In this document: positions 15,075 to 23,929 of the stretch, in pieces
Layout of the letters: each line of letters opens with the position of its first letter
How positions within the stretch are numbered: the first letter of the stretch is position 1
Source: Nocardia sp.
GTDB taxonomy: Bacteria; Actinomycetota; Actinomycetes; Mycobacteriales; Mycobacteriaceae
Assembly (NCBI RefSeq): GCF_025465275.1
Contig: NZ_JAODNK010000004.1
Coordinates: 1-49,396, forward strand
DNA length: 49,396 bases
Direction of reading: 5' to 3'
The notes under the pieces: generated by a model
Told to the model about the DNA's origin: nothing
Databases searched by the model: none
The model's input: the letters and a program-made list of their open reading frames with translations, nothing else
Made by a program: the position numbers and the translations under genes

Positions 15075-15839
15075 TCAATAATCGACGGGACGCCGGCGCG
15101 GCGCGCTGGTAATACCGCGGGCCGCTGTCAGCAATACCCGGGCGGCGACCAATTTGCGTTCCTCATCGCTCGGGAAGAGTGCCGCGAGCGCGGCCACGAC
15201 GGTGCCTTCGGCATTACGGACCGGGACGGCGACGCTGCAGGTTTCCTCCCGGGTGTCACCGCGGCGCCATGCGAAACCCCGTTTCCGGACCTCCGCCACC
15301 GACCGGCGCAGTTGATTCGACTCGGCCACAGTCTTCGGGCCGAAAGGAGACGACCGCTCGGCCAGCACACGTTCCTGGAGTTCCCGCGGCCCGAATGCGA
15401 GCAGCACGAGTCCGGCCGACGACACCGGCAGTGGCGCGCGACCGCCGACGCGGGTGGCATCGGTCACCGCCCCGAGAGCGGACAACCGTTCCAGCCAGAT
15501 CACATCGTCCCTGTCGCGAATACCGAGCTGGACTTGGTGACCGATCACCGAGTGCGCGCTCCTCATGTACGGCAGCGACACCTCCCGCAGGCTCTGCGCC
15601 ACCGATGCCCGCAGCCCCAATTCCCATACGCGAACACCGATCCGCAACCGGCGGTCGGCCTCACGGGTGAGTAACCCGTGCTCGACCAGTTCGGCTATCA
15701 ACCGAGAGGCCGTCGCCCGATGGAGGCCGCTCCGGGCCGCTATCTGGGATACCTGCAGGATCGGCTCCTCGGGCGTGAAAGTCTCGAGGATTCGTACCGC
15801 ACGCGACAGCACCGACTCACCGGTTGCCGTTCGGCCCAT
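15075..15839 (-). CDS. IclR-family transcriptional regulator
   Basis: About 254 residues from ATG 15839; a GTG three codons earlier is possible, but its spacing to the GAAAGG site is poor. The winged HTH reads SVLSRAVRILETF, LQVSQIAARSGLHRATASRL. The C-terminal effector domain shows DVIWLERLS, PLPVSSAGLVLLAF and REETCSVAVPV, typical of IclR. Such regulators sense small metabolites, often aromatic or short-chain acids. It lies between the porins and the cutinase on the same strand; its target is unclear. Confidence 0.9.
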   Translation of the reverse strand: MGRTATGESVLSRAVRILETFTPEEPILQVSQIAARSGLHRATASRLIAELVEHGLLTREADRRLRIGVRVWELGLRASVAQSLREVSLPYMRSAHSVIGHQVQLGIRDRDDVIWLERLSALGAVTDATRVGGRAPLPVSSAGLVLLAFGPRELQERVLAERSSPFGPKTVAESNQLRRSVAEVRKRGFAWRRGDTREETCSVAVPVRNAEGTVVAALAALFPSDEERKLVAARVLLTAARGITSAPRRRPVDY

Positions 15840-15884
15840 GGCGCGCACCGCCTTTCGCTCCAGCCCCAGCAGGGCCTGACCGGC

Positions 15885-16793
15885 TCACGCCATACCAGCG
15901 ATCCAGTTATGCATCCAGCTGATCGCGGTCTGGCCGCCGCCCACCTGGTAGGCGCCATAGGATTCGTGGGTCCCGGTCGCGTAGAACGTGGCCAGCTGCC
16001 GAGCACGCTCATTGCTCGAGTCGTTGCCGAACTGCGACTGCACGGCCGCGATTCCGCCGTGCGCTTCTACGTCGGCGATGGTCGACGCGGCCTCGAGCTC
16101 ATAACGCGACGCTTGGGCCGGATCGCCGTCCAACTGGGCGAGGTAGCCGGCGAACCGCATGACATAGTCCTGATCGTCGGCGGAGCAATACAGGTCCCCT
16201 TGCGCGCAGATGGTGCGGACCCGGTCGCTGACATAGCCGAAGCCACCCACCCGGGGCCCCTTCGCGCCGGTCCCGCCGACAGGCGGCCCTACCTGGATAT
16301 CGCTGGGCGAGCGGCTCGGGTCGGAGATCAGGCCGACACCGGCGATCCGATCCGGCGCCACGACACCCTGCCCGGTAGCAATCTCGGAAGCGAGATCACC
16401 CGCGGCATCCGCACCCTGGCTGTAGCCGAGGAGTGCGATGCGGGTCCCGCCGCAGCGCTGCGCCATCGCGCCGACCATGGCACGCGCGTTCTCCACCGCC
16501 TGCTTCTGCGACGCACCGTAAATGTCGCCCTCCCAGGGCAGAGCGGTGGCCGGGTAGTCGACGTAGGCGACCTCCGCCGAGCCGGGCAGGCCGTCAGTGA
16601 CACCGGTCAGCATGCCCGGCCCGTCCGCGTGCTTGTCCTTACCCGTCTCCCACGTTCCGGGAATCGCCACCACATACAGCGCGGGGCAGCCCGGGTCCGC
16701 GGCCGCGCTCCCGCTCCCGCTCCCCAGCGCAACGCCGGACAAGCCCGACAACGCCGTCACGGCCGCTACCGCAATCAACTTCTTCACCGACAT
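15885..16793 (-). CDS. Secreted cutinase-family serine esterase
   Basis: 302 residues from ATG 16793. Signal peptide: MSVKKLIAVAAVTALSGLSG, with cleavage near AAADPGC. The alpha/beta-hydrolase nucleophile elbow is GYSQGAD, with the Asp in QGDLYC and the His probably in THESYGAY. It is longer than the roughly 210-residue core cutinases because of a C-terminal extension, as in mycobacterial Culp proteins. Likely hydrolyses lipid or polyester ester bonds outside the cell. It diverges from the TetR gene at 16918 across a 124-bp region with two palindromes. A frame running to 17084 crosses the promoter and is not used. Confidence 0.9.
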   Translation of the reverse strand: MSVKKLIAVAAVTALSGLSGVALGSGSGSAAADPGCPALYVVAIPGTWETGKDKHADGPGMLTGVTDGLPGSAEVAYVDYPATALPWEGDIYGASQKQAVENARAMVGAMAQRCGGTRIALLGYSQGADAAGDLASEIATGQGVVAPDRIAGVGLISDPSRSPSDIQVGPPVGGTGAKGPRVGGFGYVSDRVRTICAQGDLYCSADDQDYVMRFAGYLAQLDGDPAQASRYELEAASTIADVEAHGGIAAVQSQFGNDSSNERARQLATFYATGTHESYGAYQVGGGQTAISWMHNWIAGMA

Positions 16794-16821
16794 CGCGCTC
16801 CAGTTCAACTCCGCGTAGAGA

Positions 16822-16858
16822 TGGTCAGACCAACTCCACCCACGATAATTGTACAGTT
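16822..16858. promoter_or_regulatory. Two palindromes in cutinase/TetR divergent region
   Basis: TGGTC-A-GACCA (16822-16832) has perfect 5-bp arms. AATTGTACAGTT (16847-16858) is a 12-bp palindrome with one mismatched pair. Both lie between the cutinase ATG (16793) and the TetR GTG (16918), where a local repressor would bind. Confidence 0.45.
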
Positions 16859-16917
16859 GTCCATTTTCTAGGCTTAGTGACGACCGCAACCACACCCGGC
16901 ATCGATACGATGCGGAT

Positions 16918-17577
16918 GTGACCGAAACACCTGCGCGAACCAGAGGACCGGGACGGCCGCTCCGCGGTCGATCCCCGGCCTCCGAGGACACCGTGCTGGC
17001 CGGGGCTCTGCACGCATTCGCGGCGTATGGATACGCCGGGGTCTCCCTGCGCACCCTCGCGCGCGAACTCGGCGTCAGCCACAACCTGCTGCACCAGCGC
17101 TACGGTTCGAAGGCCGGCATGTGGTTCGCCTGCGTCGACTGGGGATTCGGCGGGCTGGTCGAACGACTGGACGACATCGTCACGGCCGATGGCTCCGACA
17201 GGGACCGGCTGCACGCGTTCCTGTTCACCTTCGCACTGTTCTCAGCCCGGAATCCCGACCTGCACCGCCTCGTCAATATCGAATCGTCGGCCCCCAGCGA
17301 TCGACTGAACTATCTGTGCGACAACTACGCTCGCCCCACCGCGGACAGAATCCTCCCGCTCTACACGCGTGCGGTAGAGCGCAACGAACTGCGCGCCGTT
17401 CCGATCGAGAGCCTCTACTACCTCATCACGTCCGGGGTAGGCGCGATGTACAGCGGTAACGCCCTCACCGACCGGCTCTTCGGTTCTGCCCGGCTGCAAC
17501 CCGACCGCCTCGAGGAACACGCCCACGCGGTCGCCGACCTCCTGATAGACGGGCTTCGACCGACGCCGCACACCTGA
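16918..17577 (+). CDS. TetR-family transcriptional regulator
   Basis: 219 residues from GTG 16918 (VTETPARTRGPGRPLRGRSP); the Arg/Pro-rich leader before the HTH is common in this family. HTH: ALHAFAAYGYAGVSLRTLA, HNLLHQRYGSKAGMW. The frame extends back to 16849 but without a good start. It diverges from the cutinase, its probable target; its stop lies 10 bp from the convergent end of the mce operon. Confidence 0.88.
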   Translation: MTETPARTRGPGRPLRGRSPASEDTVLAGALHAFAAYGYAGVSLRTLARELGVSHNLLHQRYGSKAGMWFACVDWGFGGLVERLDDIVTADGSDRDRLHAFLFTFALFSARNPDLHRLVNIESSAPSDRLNYLCDNYARPTADRILPLYTRAVERNELRAVPIESLYYLITSGVGAMYSGNALTDRLFGSARLQPDRLEEHAHAVADLLIDGLRPTPHT

Positions 17578-17587
17578 CACAGCCCAC

Positions 17588-18052
17588 TCACTTCACCAGT
17601 AGGAAGGCATTGACCCCGCCGACGTCGGTGATCCGCCAGCCCGCATCCTTATCGATCGTGATGTCGTAGGTCACCGCGGTGGATGAGACATTCACAAACA
17701 CCTCGACCTTGAAGATTCCGCCGTTCACCGAGACGACCTGCGCCGCAAGCGGGGAAATGGCGGAAGCCCTCTCGAAGCGGATGATGGCGGCACCGACCGC
17801 GTAGTGCGTCGCCACCTGCTCGGCGTGGGTCACATCGGCCGCGCGGGCGGCGCGCTGAGCAAGGTCCTGACGCGCGGTCCAGAGCAATTCGGCGCTCACC
17901 GTCGCCACCACGAACATGATGGTGGCGACGGAGAGCGCGACAATAGTGGATCGGGGCATCGGGGCCGGGGTAACAGGGCGGGTGGAGCCGATGTCCGATC
18001 CCCCGGTGGTGCCGATATCGGGTCGCGACCCGTCCGGCTCACCGGTTTTCAT
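17588..18052 (-). CDS. Short Mce-associated membrane protein (internally deleted paralogue)
   Basis: 154 residues: cytoplasmic N-terminus, one membrane segment (TIVALSVATIMFVVATVSAE), then the periplasmic domain of Mce-associated (Mas) proteins. It matches the 218-residue paralogue encoded upstream almost colinearly (THAEQVATHYAVGAAIIRF, VFVNVSST, WRITDVGGVNAFLLVK). It lacks about 37 residues after IRF and a short loop before the AVTYDI strand. The ATG follows the upstream TAG directly, without a gap, so translation is coupled. Last gene of the mce operon. The deletion may give a specialised partner or an eroding duplicate. Confidence 0.85.
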   Translation of the reverse strand: MKTGEPDGSRPDIGTTGGSDIGSTRPVTPAPMPRSTIVALSVATIMFVVATVSAELLWTARQDLAQRAARAADVTHAEQVATHYAVGAAIIRFERASAISPLAAQVVSVNGGIFKVEVFVNVSSTAVTYDITIDKDAGWRITDVGGVNAFLLVK

Positions 18053-18709
18053 CTACTTCACCGGCAGCGCGGAGTTGACGCCGCCGACATCGGTGATCTG
18101 CCATGACGCGGACTTGTCGAGGGTGATGTTGTAGGTCACCGTCGTCTGTGCGCCCTGCGGATTCTGCGCATTGGTCGAGGACACATTGACGAAGACATCC
18201 ACCTTGTAGATCGCACCGTTCACCGACGAGACCCTGGCCGCGATCGGGGACGCGGTGGAGGTCCACTTCAGCGGCGTGAGAATCTCCTCGAGTTTCGGCC
18301 CGGTGATATCGAACTTATTGGCCAGCTGCGGACTGGTGCCGGCCTTGAGCTGCCCGATCCAGCTGTTCAGATCGTCGAATCTGATCGTCGCGGCACCAAC
18401 GGCATACTTCGTGGCGACCTGTTCGGCGTGGCTGTCGTCGGCAGTGCGGACGTCCCTGTGCGACAGGTCATCTCGTGCCGACCACAGGAATCCACCCAGC
18501 ACCCCCGCAGCGACCACCATGACGACCGCAACCGCGCTCGCCACGAGGGTGGACATCGGCATCGAGATCGAGATGCCCCGGCGGGCGGGCTCGGCCTTCC
18601 CCTTCTTCCTGCCCGAGCTCACGCTCTTACCCGAATCGGATTCGATTGCGGGCCTTACGGATTCTTCGGATTCGCCGACTGCGGCTTCGGGCTCGATATC
18701 GGTTTTCAT
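18053..18709 (-). CDS. Mce-associated membrane protein
   Basis: 218 residues: a Lys/Glu/Ser-rich cytoplasmic leader of about 45 residues, one membrane helix (STLVASAVAVVMVVAAGVLG), and a periplasmic NTF2-like domain ending WQITDVGGVNSALPVK. Such Mas proteins accompany mce operons and are thought to stabilise the Mce complex. Begins 13 bp after the mceF stop. Confidence 0.88.
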   Translation of the reverse strand: MKTDIEPEAAVGESEESVRPAIESDSGKSVSSGRKKGKAEPARRGISISMPMSTLVASAVAVVMVVAAGVLGGFLWSARDDLSHRDVRTADDSHAEQVATKYAVGAATIRFDDLNSWIGQLKAGTSPQLANKFDITGPKLEEILTPLKWTSTASPIAARVSSVNGAIYKVDVFVNVSSTNAQNPQGAQTTVTYNITLDKSASWQITDVGGVNSALPVK

Positions 18710-18722
18710 CGTTTCTCCAGCT

Positions 18723-19700
18723 CTATTTGGTGTTGATTTGCAGCCTGAGCGCGCCGTCCGGGCTGGTGGCGTTGAGCGCCTGCTCGATCAATGCGCTGAT
18801 GTCCAACTTCGAGGTCACGTCGGTCGCACTGGCAATCAGCGGTTGCAGGGCAGGAGTCAGCTGCGCCACGTCGGCTCCGTACTTCTTGAACCACTCGCCG
18901 AGGGCGGTGAAGAACGGCACCAGACCGATGGATTCGGGAGTGTTGACCAGGAAACCGGCGGGCCCGTCGTCGGCCCGGGCGTTCTGGGTCATCACGTCGA
19001 CCATCTGCCCGACCCGCGGACCGAACTGACGCCACGGATCGGCGGCGGCGGCCAGATCGGGGCCGGCCCATGCCATATCGTCGGCCCTGCCCTGCAACGC
19101 GATCAGCATCCTCCGGATGACATCGGTGCGGCTGAGCAGCGTCGCCGCGAGCAGGCTGGTCGATCGGGTGAGCTGCGGCATCACCGCTTCGGTGCCGGCG
19201 AAGGCCGTATTGAAGGTGCCGATGATGGATCCGATCGCGTCGGGATCCACCTGCTGCAGCACCGTGGTGACACTCTGGGCAAGTGCGGGCATCGACACCG
19301 GCAGGCTGACCTTGTCCGCGTCCACGATCGCACCGTTTCGCAGGTAAGGCCCGTTCGGTGTGGCAGGGACGAATTCGACGTAGGGCTCGCCGAGCGCGGA
19401 CATGCTCTCTATCCGCGCCGTCCCGGTCGCCGGCACCCGATAGCGGGTGTCGAGCCGCAATTCGACGGCGACGCCCGTCCGCGTGTGCCGGACCGAGGCC
19501 ACTCGGCCGACCTCGATCCCGGACAGCAGGACTTTCGAACGCGGCAGCAGGCCACCGGAATCGGGCAGATTCATCGTGACGGTGAGCGGCGATCGGGCCC
19601 ACTCGACTTTCGCCACACCGAAGGTCAGATAGCCCACGCCGAGAACGAGAATGATCGCGATGGCCAGCAGGGAACCCAGCGAGCTGAGTTTGGAGTTCAT
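18723..19700 (-). CDS. mceF: MceF-type substrate-binding protein
   Basis: 325 residues: one N-terminal membrane segment (SLLAIAIILVLGVGYLTFGV), the MCE domain (NLPDSGGLLPRSKVLLSGIE, then VGRVASVRHTRTGVAVELRL, MSALGEPYVEFVP), then a long helical tail. The start ATG overlaps the mceE stop (ATGA). The six Mce subunits are thought to build a hydrophobic tunnel carrying lipids across the periplasm to the YrbE permease. Confidence 0.92.
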   Translation of the reverse strand: MNSKLSSLGSLLAIAIILVLGVGYLTFGVAKVEWARSPLTVTMNLPDSGGLLPRSKVLLSGIEVGRVASVRHTRTGVAVELRLDTRYRVPATGTARIESMSALGEPYVEFVPATPNGPYLRNGAIVDADKVSLPVSMPALAQSVTTVLQQVDPDAIGSIIGTFNTAFAGTEAVMPQLTRSTSLLAATLLSRTDVIRRMLIALQGRADDMAWAGPDLAAAADPWRQFGPRVGQMVDVMTQNARADDGPAGFLVNTPESIGLVPFFTALGEWFKKYGADVAQLTPALQPLIASATDVTSKLDISALIEQALNATSPDGALRLQINTK

Positions 19701-20755
19701 CGGGCCGCTCCGATCATCCGCAATGTCGCGAGAATGCTGTCGATCTGGACGTTCTGCGGAACCGACTGTCCCGGAGCAGGTTCGGTGGATACGCGCGTCA
19801 GGTTCACTTTCGGCCCTCGCTCCGCGAACGGAATAATCTTGTCGCGCAACAGGGCAACGATCCGGTTGAGATTGGACGGGGCGTCGAGATTCAGCGGATC
19901 GTTGGCCAGCAGCAGGGGGACAACGGCTTTGGCCGTGGCGTCGCCGGCCTTCAGAATGTTGCCGAGCCACAGGATGGAGCGGGCATCTACCCCCATCCCA
20001 CCCAGGATGCCGAGGGTGGCAATGAGTGAATTCATGTCGGCTGGAATGTCGGCCGCTCCGCGCTCGGACAAAATCGCCTGTAGCGCATCGCGATTGCCGA
20101 GGGTCGCATCCAGGGTCTGCTGTAGGGAGGCGAGAAAACTGTCGACAGTATCCAGATGATGGGCGACGTCCTCGATATCGCCGCCCACCACCGCGAAGAT
20201 GTGCGCGGTCTGCTCTGGGTTGTCCGGCATGACGGAGTTGATGTTGTCGACGATGTCCTGAAACTGCTGGATGGCTCCGCCGGTCACGAATGTCGACAGG
20301 CCGGCCATCAGGTCCTCGATCTGTAATGCGGGTCTGGTCTGGCTGAGCGGAATGGTGCCGTTCGGCGCTAGCACCGGACCGGGCGGTCCGGCCGGTGTGC
20401 TCAGCCCGATGTAGGTGTCGCCGAGAATGGTGTCCTGACGCAATTGCGCGACGGTACTGCCGGACAGGTGCACCGAACTCGAGATATCGACATCGGCGAC
20501 GACGTGCCCCGGATGACTCGGTCCGGGGTCGCTGACCCGGACACCGCGCAGGGTGCCGATCCGGGCGCCGTCGACGACGACCTTCGCCTGGGTCGGCAGG
20601 TTGAGTGCGCTGGCGAACTCGATCCGGATCCGGTAGGTCGGCCCGGAGACCGACGTCCCCGGCACCGGGATCTGGCCCGGATCAAACCCACAGCCGGTAC
20701 CGATGACCGCGGTAATCGCCAGCGTGGCAACGGCTTTGCCGATTCGCGCCGTCAT
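19697..20755 (-). CDS. mceE: MceE-type lipoprotein
   Basis: 352 residues. The N-terminal lipobox AVIGTGC places the lipidated Cys at residue 22, the mark of MceE (Lpr-type) subunits. The MCE domain follows (FASALNLPTQAKVVVDGARI, DTILGDTYIGLSTP), then helices. The start overlaps the mceD stop by ATGA; a frame running up to 20863 is only overlap with mceD. Confidence 0.92.
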   Translation of the reverse strand: MTARIGKAVATLAITAVIGTGCGFDPGQIPVPGTSVSGPTYRIRIEFASALNLPTQAKVVVDGARIGTLRGVRVSDPGPSHPGHVVADVDISSSVHLSGSTVAQLRQDTILGDTYIGLSTPAGPPGPVLAPNGTIPLSQTRPALQIEDLMAGLSTFVTGGAIQQFQDIVDNINSVMPDNPEQTAHIFAVVGGDIEDVAHHLDTVDSFLASLQQTLDATLGNRDALQAILSERGAADIPADMNSLIATLGILGGMGVDARSILWLGNILKAGDATAKAVVPLLLANDPLNLDAPSNLNRIVALLRDKIIPFAERGPKVNLTRVSTEPAPGQSVPQNVQIDSILATLRMIGAAR

Positions 20756-21852
20756 CGCCCGGCTCCCGCCACACCGAGGACCAAGGGCACCAGCGGAATG
20801 TGCGCCAACCCGTCCGCGCCGTCGGTGCACCCACCCGGCGCGAGCGCGTTGAGCACGCCGCACACCTGGTCGGCGTTCGGCTGCGGCAGGGCCACCGCGG
20901 GCTGCGCGTAGGTGACGCGCACCTGCCCGGATTGCGGATCGATGACCTGCTGGAATGCGCCGACAATCGGCGGGATCATGCCTACGAGCTGTTGCATGGT
21001 GCCGATCTGGGCGCTCAGCAGCTTCAGGTCGGGACCGGCCGAATCCATCCCGCCGAGGATCGGCCGCCCGTACTCCCGGATGATTTCGTTCAACCAGGTG
21101 AAGACCGACCCCATCGAGGTCAGCAGTCCCACGCTCGTGGTCCAGATGCTGTTGATCATGTCCACGCCGGGCTTGGCGTTGACGATCATGAGCTTCAGAT
21201 CGTCCCAGTTGTGGTCGACGCTGTCAGCGAGGGACTGAATGGAATCGATGAGCGCGCCGATGTGGCCGATCGCGGCATCGGGAGCACGCAGTACCGCACC
21301 GAGCTGGTTGATGAGGGTATTGAGCGCCGGGCCGGTACCCGAGGTCGCGGCCTCGACGGCCGCGACGCTCTGCTGGATGCGCGGTGAGCCGGGGGTGTCG
21401 CCGTCGCCGAGTTCGTGCGACAGCTTCGAGAAGGCTCCCAGGGACTCGGACAGGCTCTTCGGTGTGAACGTCTTCGTGATGCACTGGCCGGTCGGCCACG
21501 GCTGTGGCGCACTGTCGTCACCCAGCACCGCCAGATTGCGATCCGCGAGCAGAGTGTCGGAAACGGTCGTCGCGGAGACCTCACCGTGCGGCGGGTATTC
21601 GGCGTCGATATCGAAATCGACGCGAACTCCGGTGCCGTCCGGCTGGATTCGAGTCACCGCGCCGACGGGTATCCCCCGAATCGTCACGTGATTATGCGGA
21701 TAGAGGCCCACCGCATCGGGCATGATCGCGCAGTACGACCGGGTCGGCCGGGTCGGATTCGCCACGACGAAGTAGCCGAGAACGACGACGGCCGCGAGCA
21801 CGGCCGCACCGGCGACGGAGACGAAACCGCGGGTTGCGAGAATTCGCTTCAT
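20752..21852 (-). CDS. mceD: MceD-type substrate-binding protein
   Basis: 366 residues from ATG 21852 (MKRILATRGFVSVAGAAVLA). One membrane segment precedes the MCE domain (DAVGLYPHNHVTIRGIPVGA, DTLLADRNLAVLGD). The C-terminal part is helical and ends with a short Gly/Pro-rich tail containing two Cys. An ATG 11 codons upstream would lie inside mceC and is not chosen; the gap to mceC is 2 bp. Confidence 0.9.
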   Translation of the reverse strand: MKRILATRGFVSVAGAAVLAAVVVLGYFVVANPTRPTRSYCAIMPDAVGLYPHNHVTIRGIPVGAVTRIQPDGTGVRVDFDIDAEYPPHGEVSATTVSDTLLADRNLAVLGDDSAPQPWPTGQCITKTFTPKSLSESLGAFSKLSHELGDGDTPGSPRIQQSVAAVEAATSGTGPALNTLINQLGAVLRAPDAAIGHIGALIDSIQSLADSVDHNWDDLKLMIVNAKPGVDMINSIWTTSVGLLTSMGSVFTWLNEIIREYGRPILGGMDSAGPDLKLLSAQIGTMQQLVGMIPPIVGAFQQVIDPQSGQVRVTYAQPAVALPQPNADQVCGVLNALAPGGCTDGADGLAHIPLVPLVLGVAGAGR

Positions 21853-21854
21853 TC

Positions 21855-22934
21855 TCAACACCCCCGTCCCGGTACCGGAACACACACGGCCGGCGCGATG
21901 ATCGTGACGCCCGACTGATCCACTGTCACACCGTCTTTCGCCGATACCGCGGCTTGCAGCCGGTTACGGATGTCCTGCACGGTGGCCACCGCCTGGTCGA
22001 ATTTGCCCAGCAGCTGCTGCATTTGGGGCGTGGCGAGGGTGAGCTGATGCAGGACCGGCTCGATCACCTGATACCAGGTCGGTTCGATCGCCTCTAGCCG
22101 AGCCATCAGCTCACCGGTCACCCGCAACGACTCGGCGATCTCGGCCTTCTTGTTCAATGTCTGGACCTCGATCACGCCGAGCTTCCGCACGAAGGTGCCG
22201 ATCAGCGATTTGGTGTTGTCGATCGCGGTCAGGAATTCGTCACTCACCGCCAGCGCCTGGGAGACATCGGCATTCTGTTTGTCCAGGACCGTGACCAGCG
22301 ATTGCACCGCGCGGCCCATATCGCGCAGCGCGTCCGGGCTGCGACTCAGCGCGGCTTGCATTTCGAGGACGTTCTGACGCAGCGTGTCGCCGTTCACCTC
22401 GGCAACCGGTTTCGCGGCGTCCTGCATCGACTGCATCAGGCTGTAGGGCAGGTGCACGCGGTCGGCCGGAATGACCTTGCTACCCAACATGTTCGAGCCC
22501 GCCGGAACGAGCGCGACATAGTGGCCACCGACCACGGTGAGCATCCGGATATCCAGCGTGCTCTGGTCGCCGATGAAGACGTTCTTGCGCACGGTGAAGG
22601 TCATCCGCACCCGCCCGGGACGCAGTTGCAGCCCGGTGACCTTGCCGACCGCGATACCGGCCACGCGCACCTCGTCACCGGTCGTCAGCGACTGGGCTTC
22701 GGTGAGATCGGCAGAGTAGGTGACTCGGTCGAGCGGCAGCACATAGATCACCCCCGCGGCGAGCAGCACGAAAGCCAGTAACCCGGCACCCACAATGCCG
22801 AGGCGCAGCTGCCGGCGCTCGTCCGCAGCGGCAGTGCGGCCGCGCCGCCCGGCGCGGAAGATGGCCGGCTGCCACCGTTTTCCGGCGACGCGGGTTCGGA
22901 TCGCCGCCTTCGCTCGATTTCTCAGCTGTTGCAA
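21855..22934 (-). CDS. mceC: MceC-type substrate-binding protein
   Basis: 359 residues. The likely start is TTG 22934, overlapping the mceB stop by 13 bases; no nearby ATG or GTG is in frame. A basic leader precedes the membrane segment (LGIVGAGLLAFVLLAAGVIY) and MCE domain (LTEAQSLTTGDEVRVAGIAV, IRMLTVVGGHYVALVP). The C-terminus is a short Pro/Cys tail (CVPVPGRGC). Confidence 0.88.
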   Translation of the reverse strand: MQQLRNRAKAAIRTRVAGKRWQPAIFRAGRRGRTAAADERRQLRLGIVGAGLLAFVLLAAGVIYVLPLDRVTYSADLTEAQSLTTGDEVRVAGIAVGKVTGLQLRPGRVRMTFTVRKNVFIGDQSTLDIRMLTVVGGHYVALVPAGSNMLGSKVIPADRVHLPYSLMQSMQDAAKPVAEVNGDTLRQNVLEMQAALSRSPDALRDMGRAVQSLVTVLDKQNADVSQALAVSDEFLTAIDNTKSLIGTFVRKLGVIEVQTLNKKAEIAESLRVTGELMARLEAIEPTWYQVIEPVLHQLTLATPQMQQLLGKFDQAVATVQDIRNRLQAAVSAKDGVTVDQSGVTIIAPAVCVPVPGRGC

Positions 22935-23929
22935 ATCGCTATCCTTTGCCCACCGATGAGTAGTTGGATGACGCCCGGAACCTCGGCCTGCCCCTTGCTA
23001 CAGGCGAGATCCACGTGCTGGGCCGGACCGGTATTCGGGAGCATCGCGTCGAGGGACTGCAGCAGGCCCGGTAGTTTTCCGAGCAGGTCGACGGCCGCCT
23101 GCGGGTCCGGGAACAGCCGCCGCAGGTCGGGATTATCGGGTTCGGTGAATCCCAGGTCCGCCATCAGGGCGTTCAGTGGCGCGAGCGTGTCGGGTGCGAC
23201 GGCGGCGAAGTCCAGTACGCCGTCCAGCTGGGTCTGGAACGAACTGGCCACGTCCGCCAGGCCGGTCAGCATGGTGGTCAAATACGGTGAGCGGCCACCC
23301 ATGGCACCGGAAAGGGCGGCCAGATTGGCGATGATCGTGGAGATCACGGCCTGCCGATTACTGACGTATTGGCTGAGCTGTTGCAGGGAATCGAGCGCGG
23401 GACCGATACCGGATCCGTCGCCCTGGATCACCGCGAGCACGTTCTCAGCGAATTTATTGATGGCGCCGGGTGAAATTTCGCGCAGCACCGGCTGTAAACC
23501 ATTGAACAGCTGGGTGATATCGAACGACGGGACGGTGTGGCCGGTATCGATGGTGGCGCCGGACGCCAGCCGCTGACCGGGCTGGTCGGGTTGCCGGATA
23601 TCGACATAGCGCTGCCCGGTCAGCGATTGGTACCGGATCGCCAGCACGCTGGCGTCGTAGATCGGGTGGGCCCGCAACACGGTGAACTCCACCTCGGCCT
23701 TGTTGTCGCTCAACGCGATTCGCGTGACCTTGCCCACCGGCACGCCGTACATGCGGACGATGTCGGTGCTCTTCAGACCGCTCACATCGGTGAAAACCGC
23801 ACGGAAGGTAGTGGTTTCGCCGGGAACAGGCCGCTGGATCGCCTGCGCCACGACCACCAGCAGCGCAATCATCACGGCCGCGAAGACGGCCAGGCGTAGC
23901 AGCGCGGCCCGTAGCGACATCCGGGTCAT
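22922..23929 (-). CDS. mceB: MceB-type substrate-binding protein
   Basis: 335 residues from ATG 23929, overlapping the mceA stop. Membrane segment: RLAVFAAVMIALLVVVAQAI. MCE domain: FTDVSGLKSTDIVRMYGVPV and YQSLTGQRYVDIRQP. A helical region and a C-terminal Cys pair follow (DLACSKGQ, IAICNS), as in other MceB proteins. Confidence 0.92.
   Translation of the reverse strand: MTRMSLRAALLRLAVFAAVMIALLVVVAQAIQRPVPGETTTFRAVFTDVSGLKSTDIVRMYGVPVGKVTRIALSDNKAEVEFTVLRAHPIYDASVLAIRYQSLTGQRYVDIRQPDQPGQRLASGATIDTGHTVPSFDITQLFNGLQPVLREISPGAINKFAENVLAVIQGDGSGIGPALDSLQQLSQYVSNRQAVISTIIANLAALSGAMGGRSPYLTTMLTGLADVASSFQTQLDGVLDFAAVAPDTLAPLNALMADLGFTEPDNPDLRRLFPDPQAAVDLLGKLPGLLQSLDAMLPNTGPAQHVDLACSKGQAEVPGVIQLLIGGQRIAICNS

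Noticed and set aside
18255..20159. Very long plus-strand open frame (634 codons) antisense to mceF/mceE
   Set aside because: High-GC codon bias leaves the opposite strand open. The minus-strand proteins have clear MCE domains; this one is Arg/Gly-rich with no domain.
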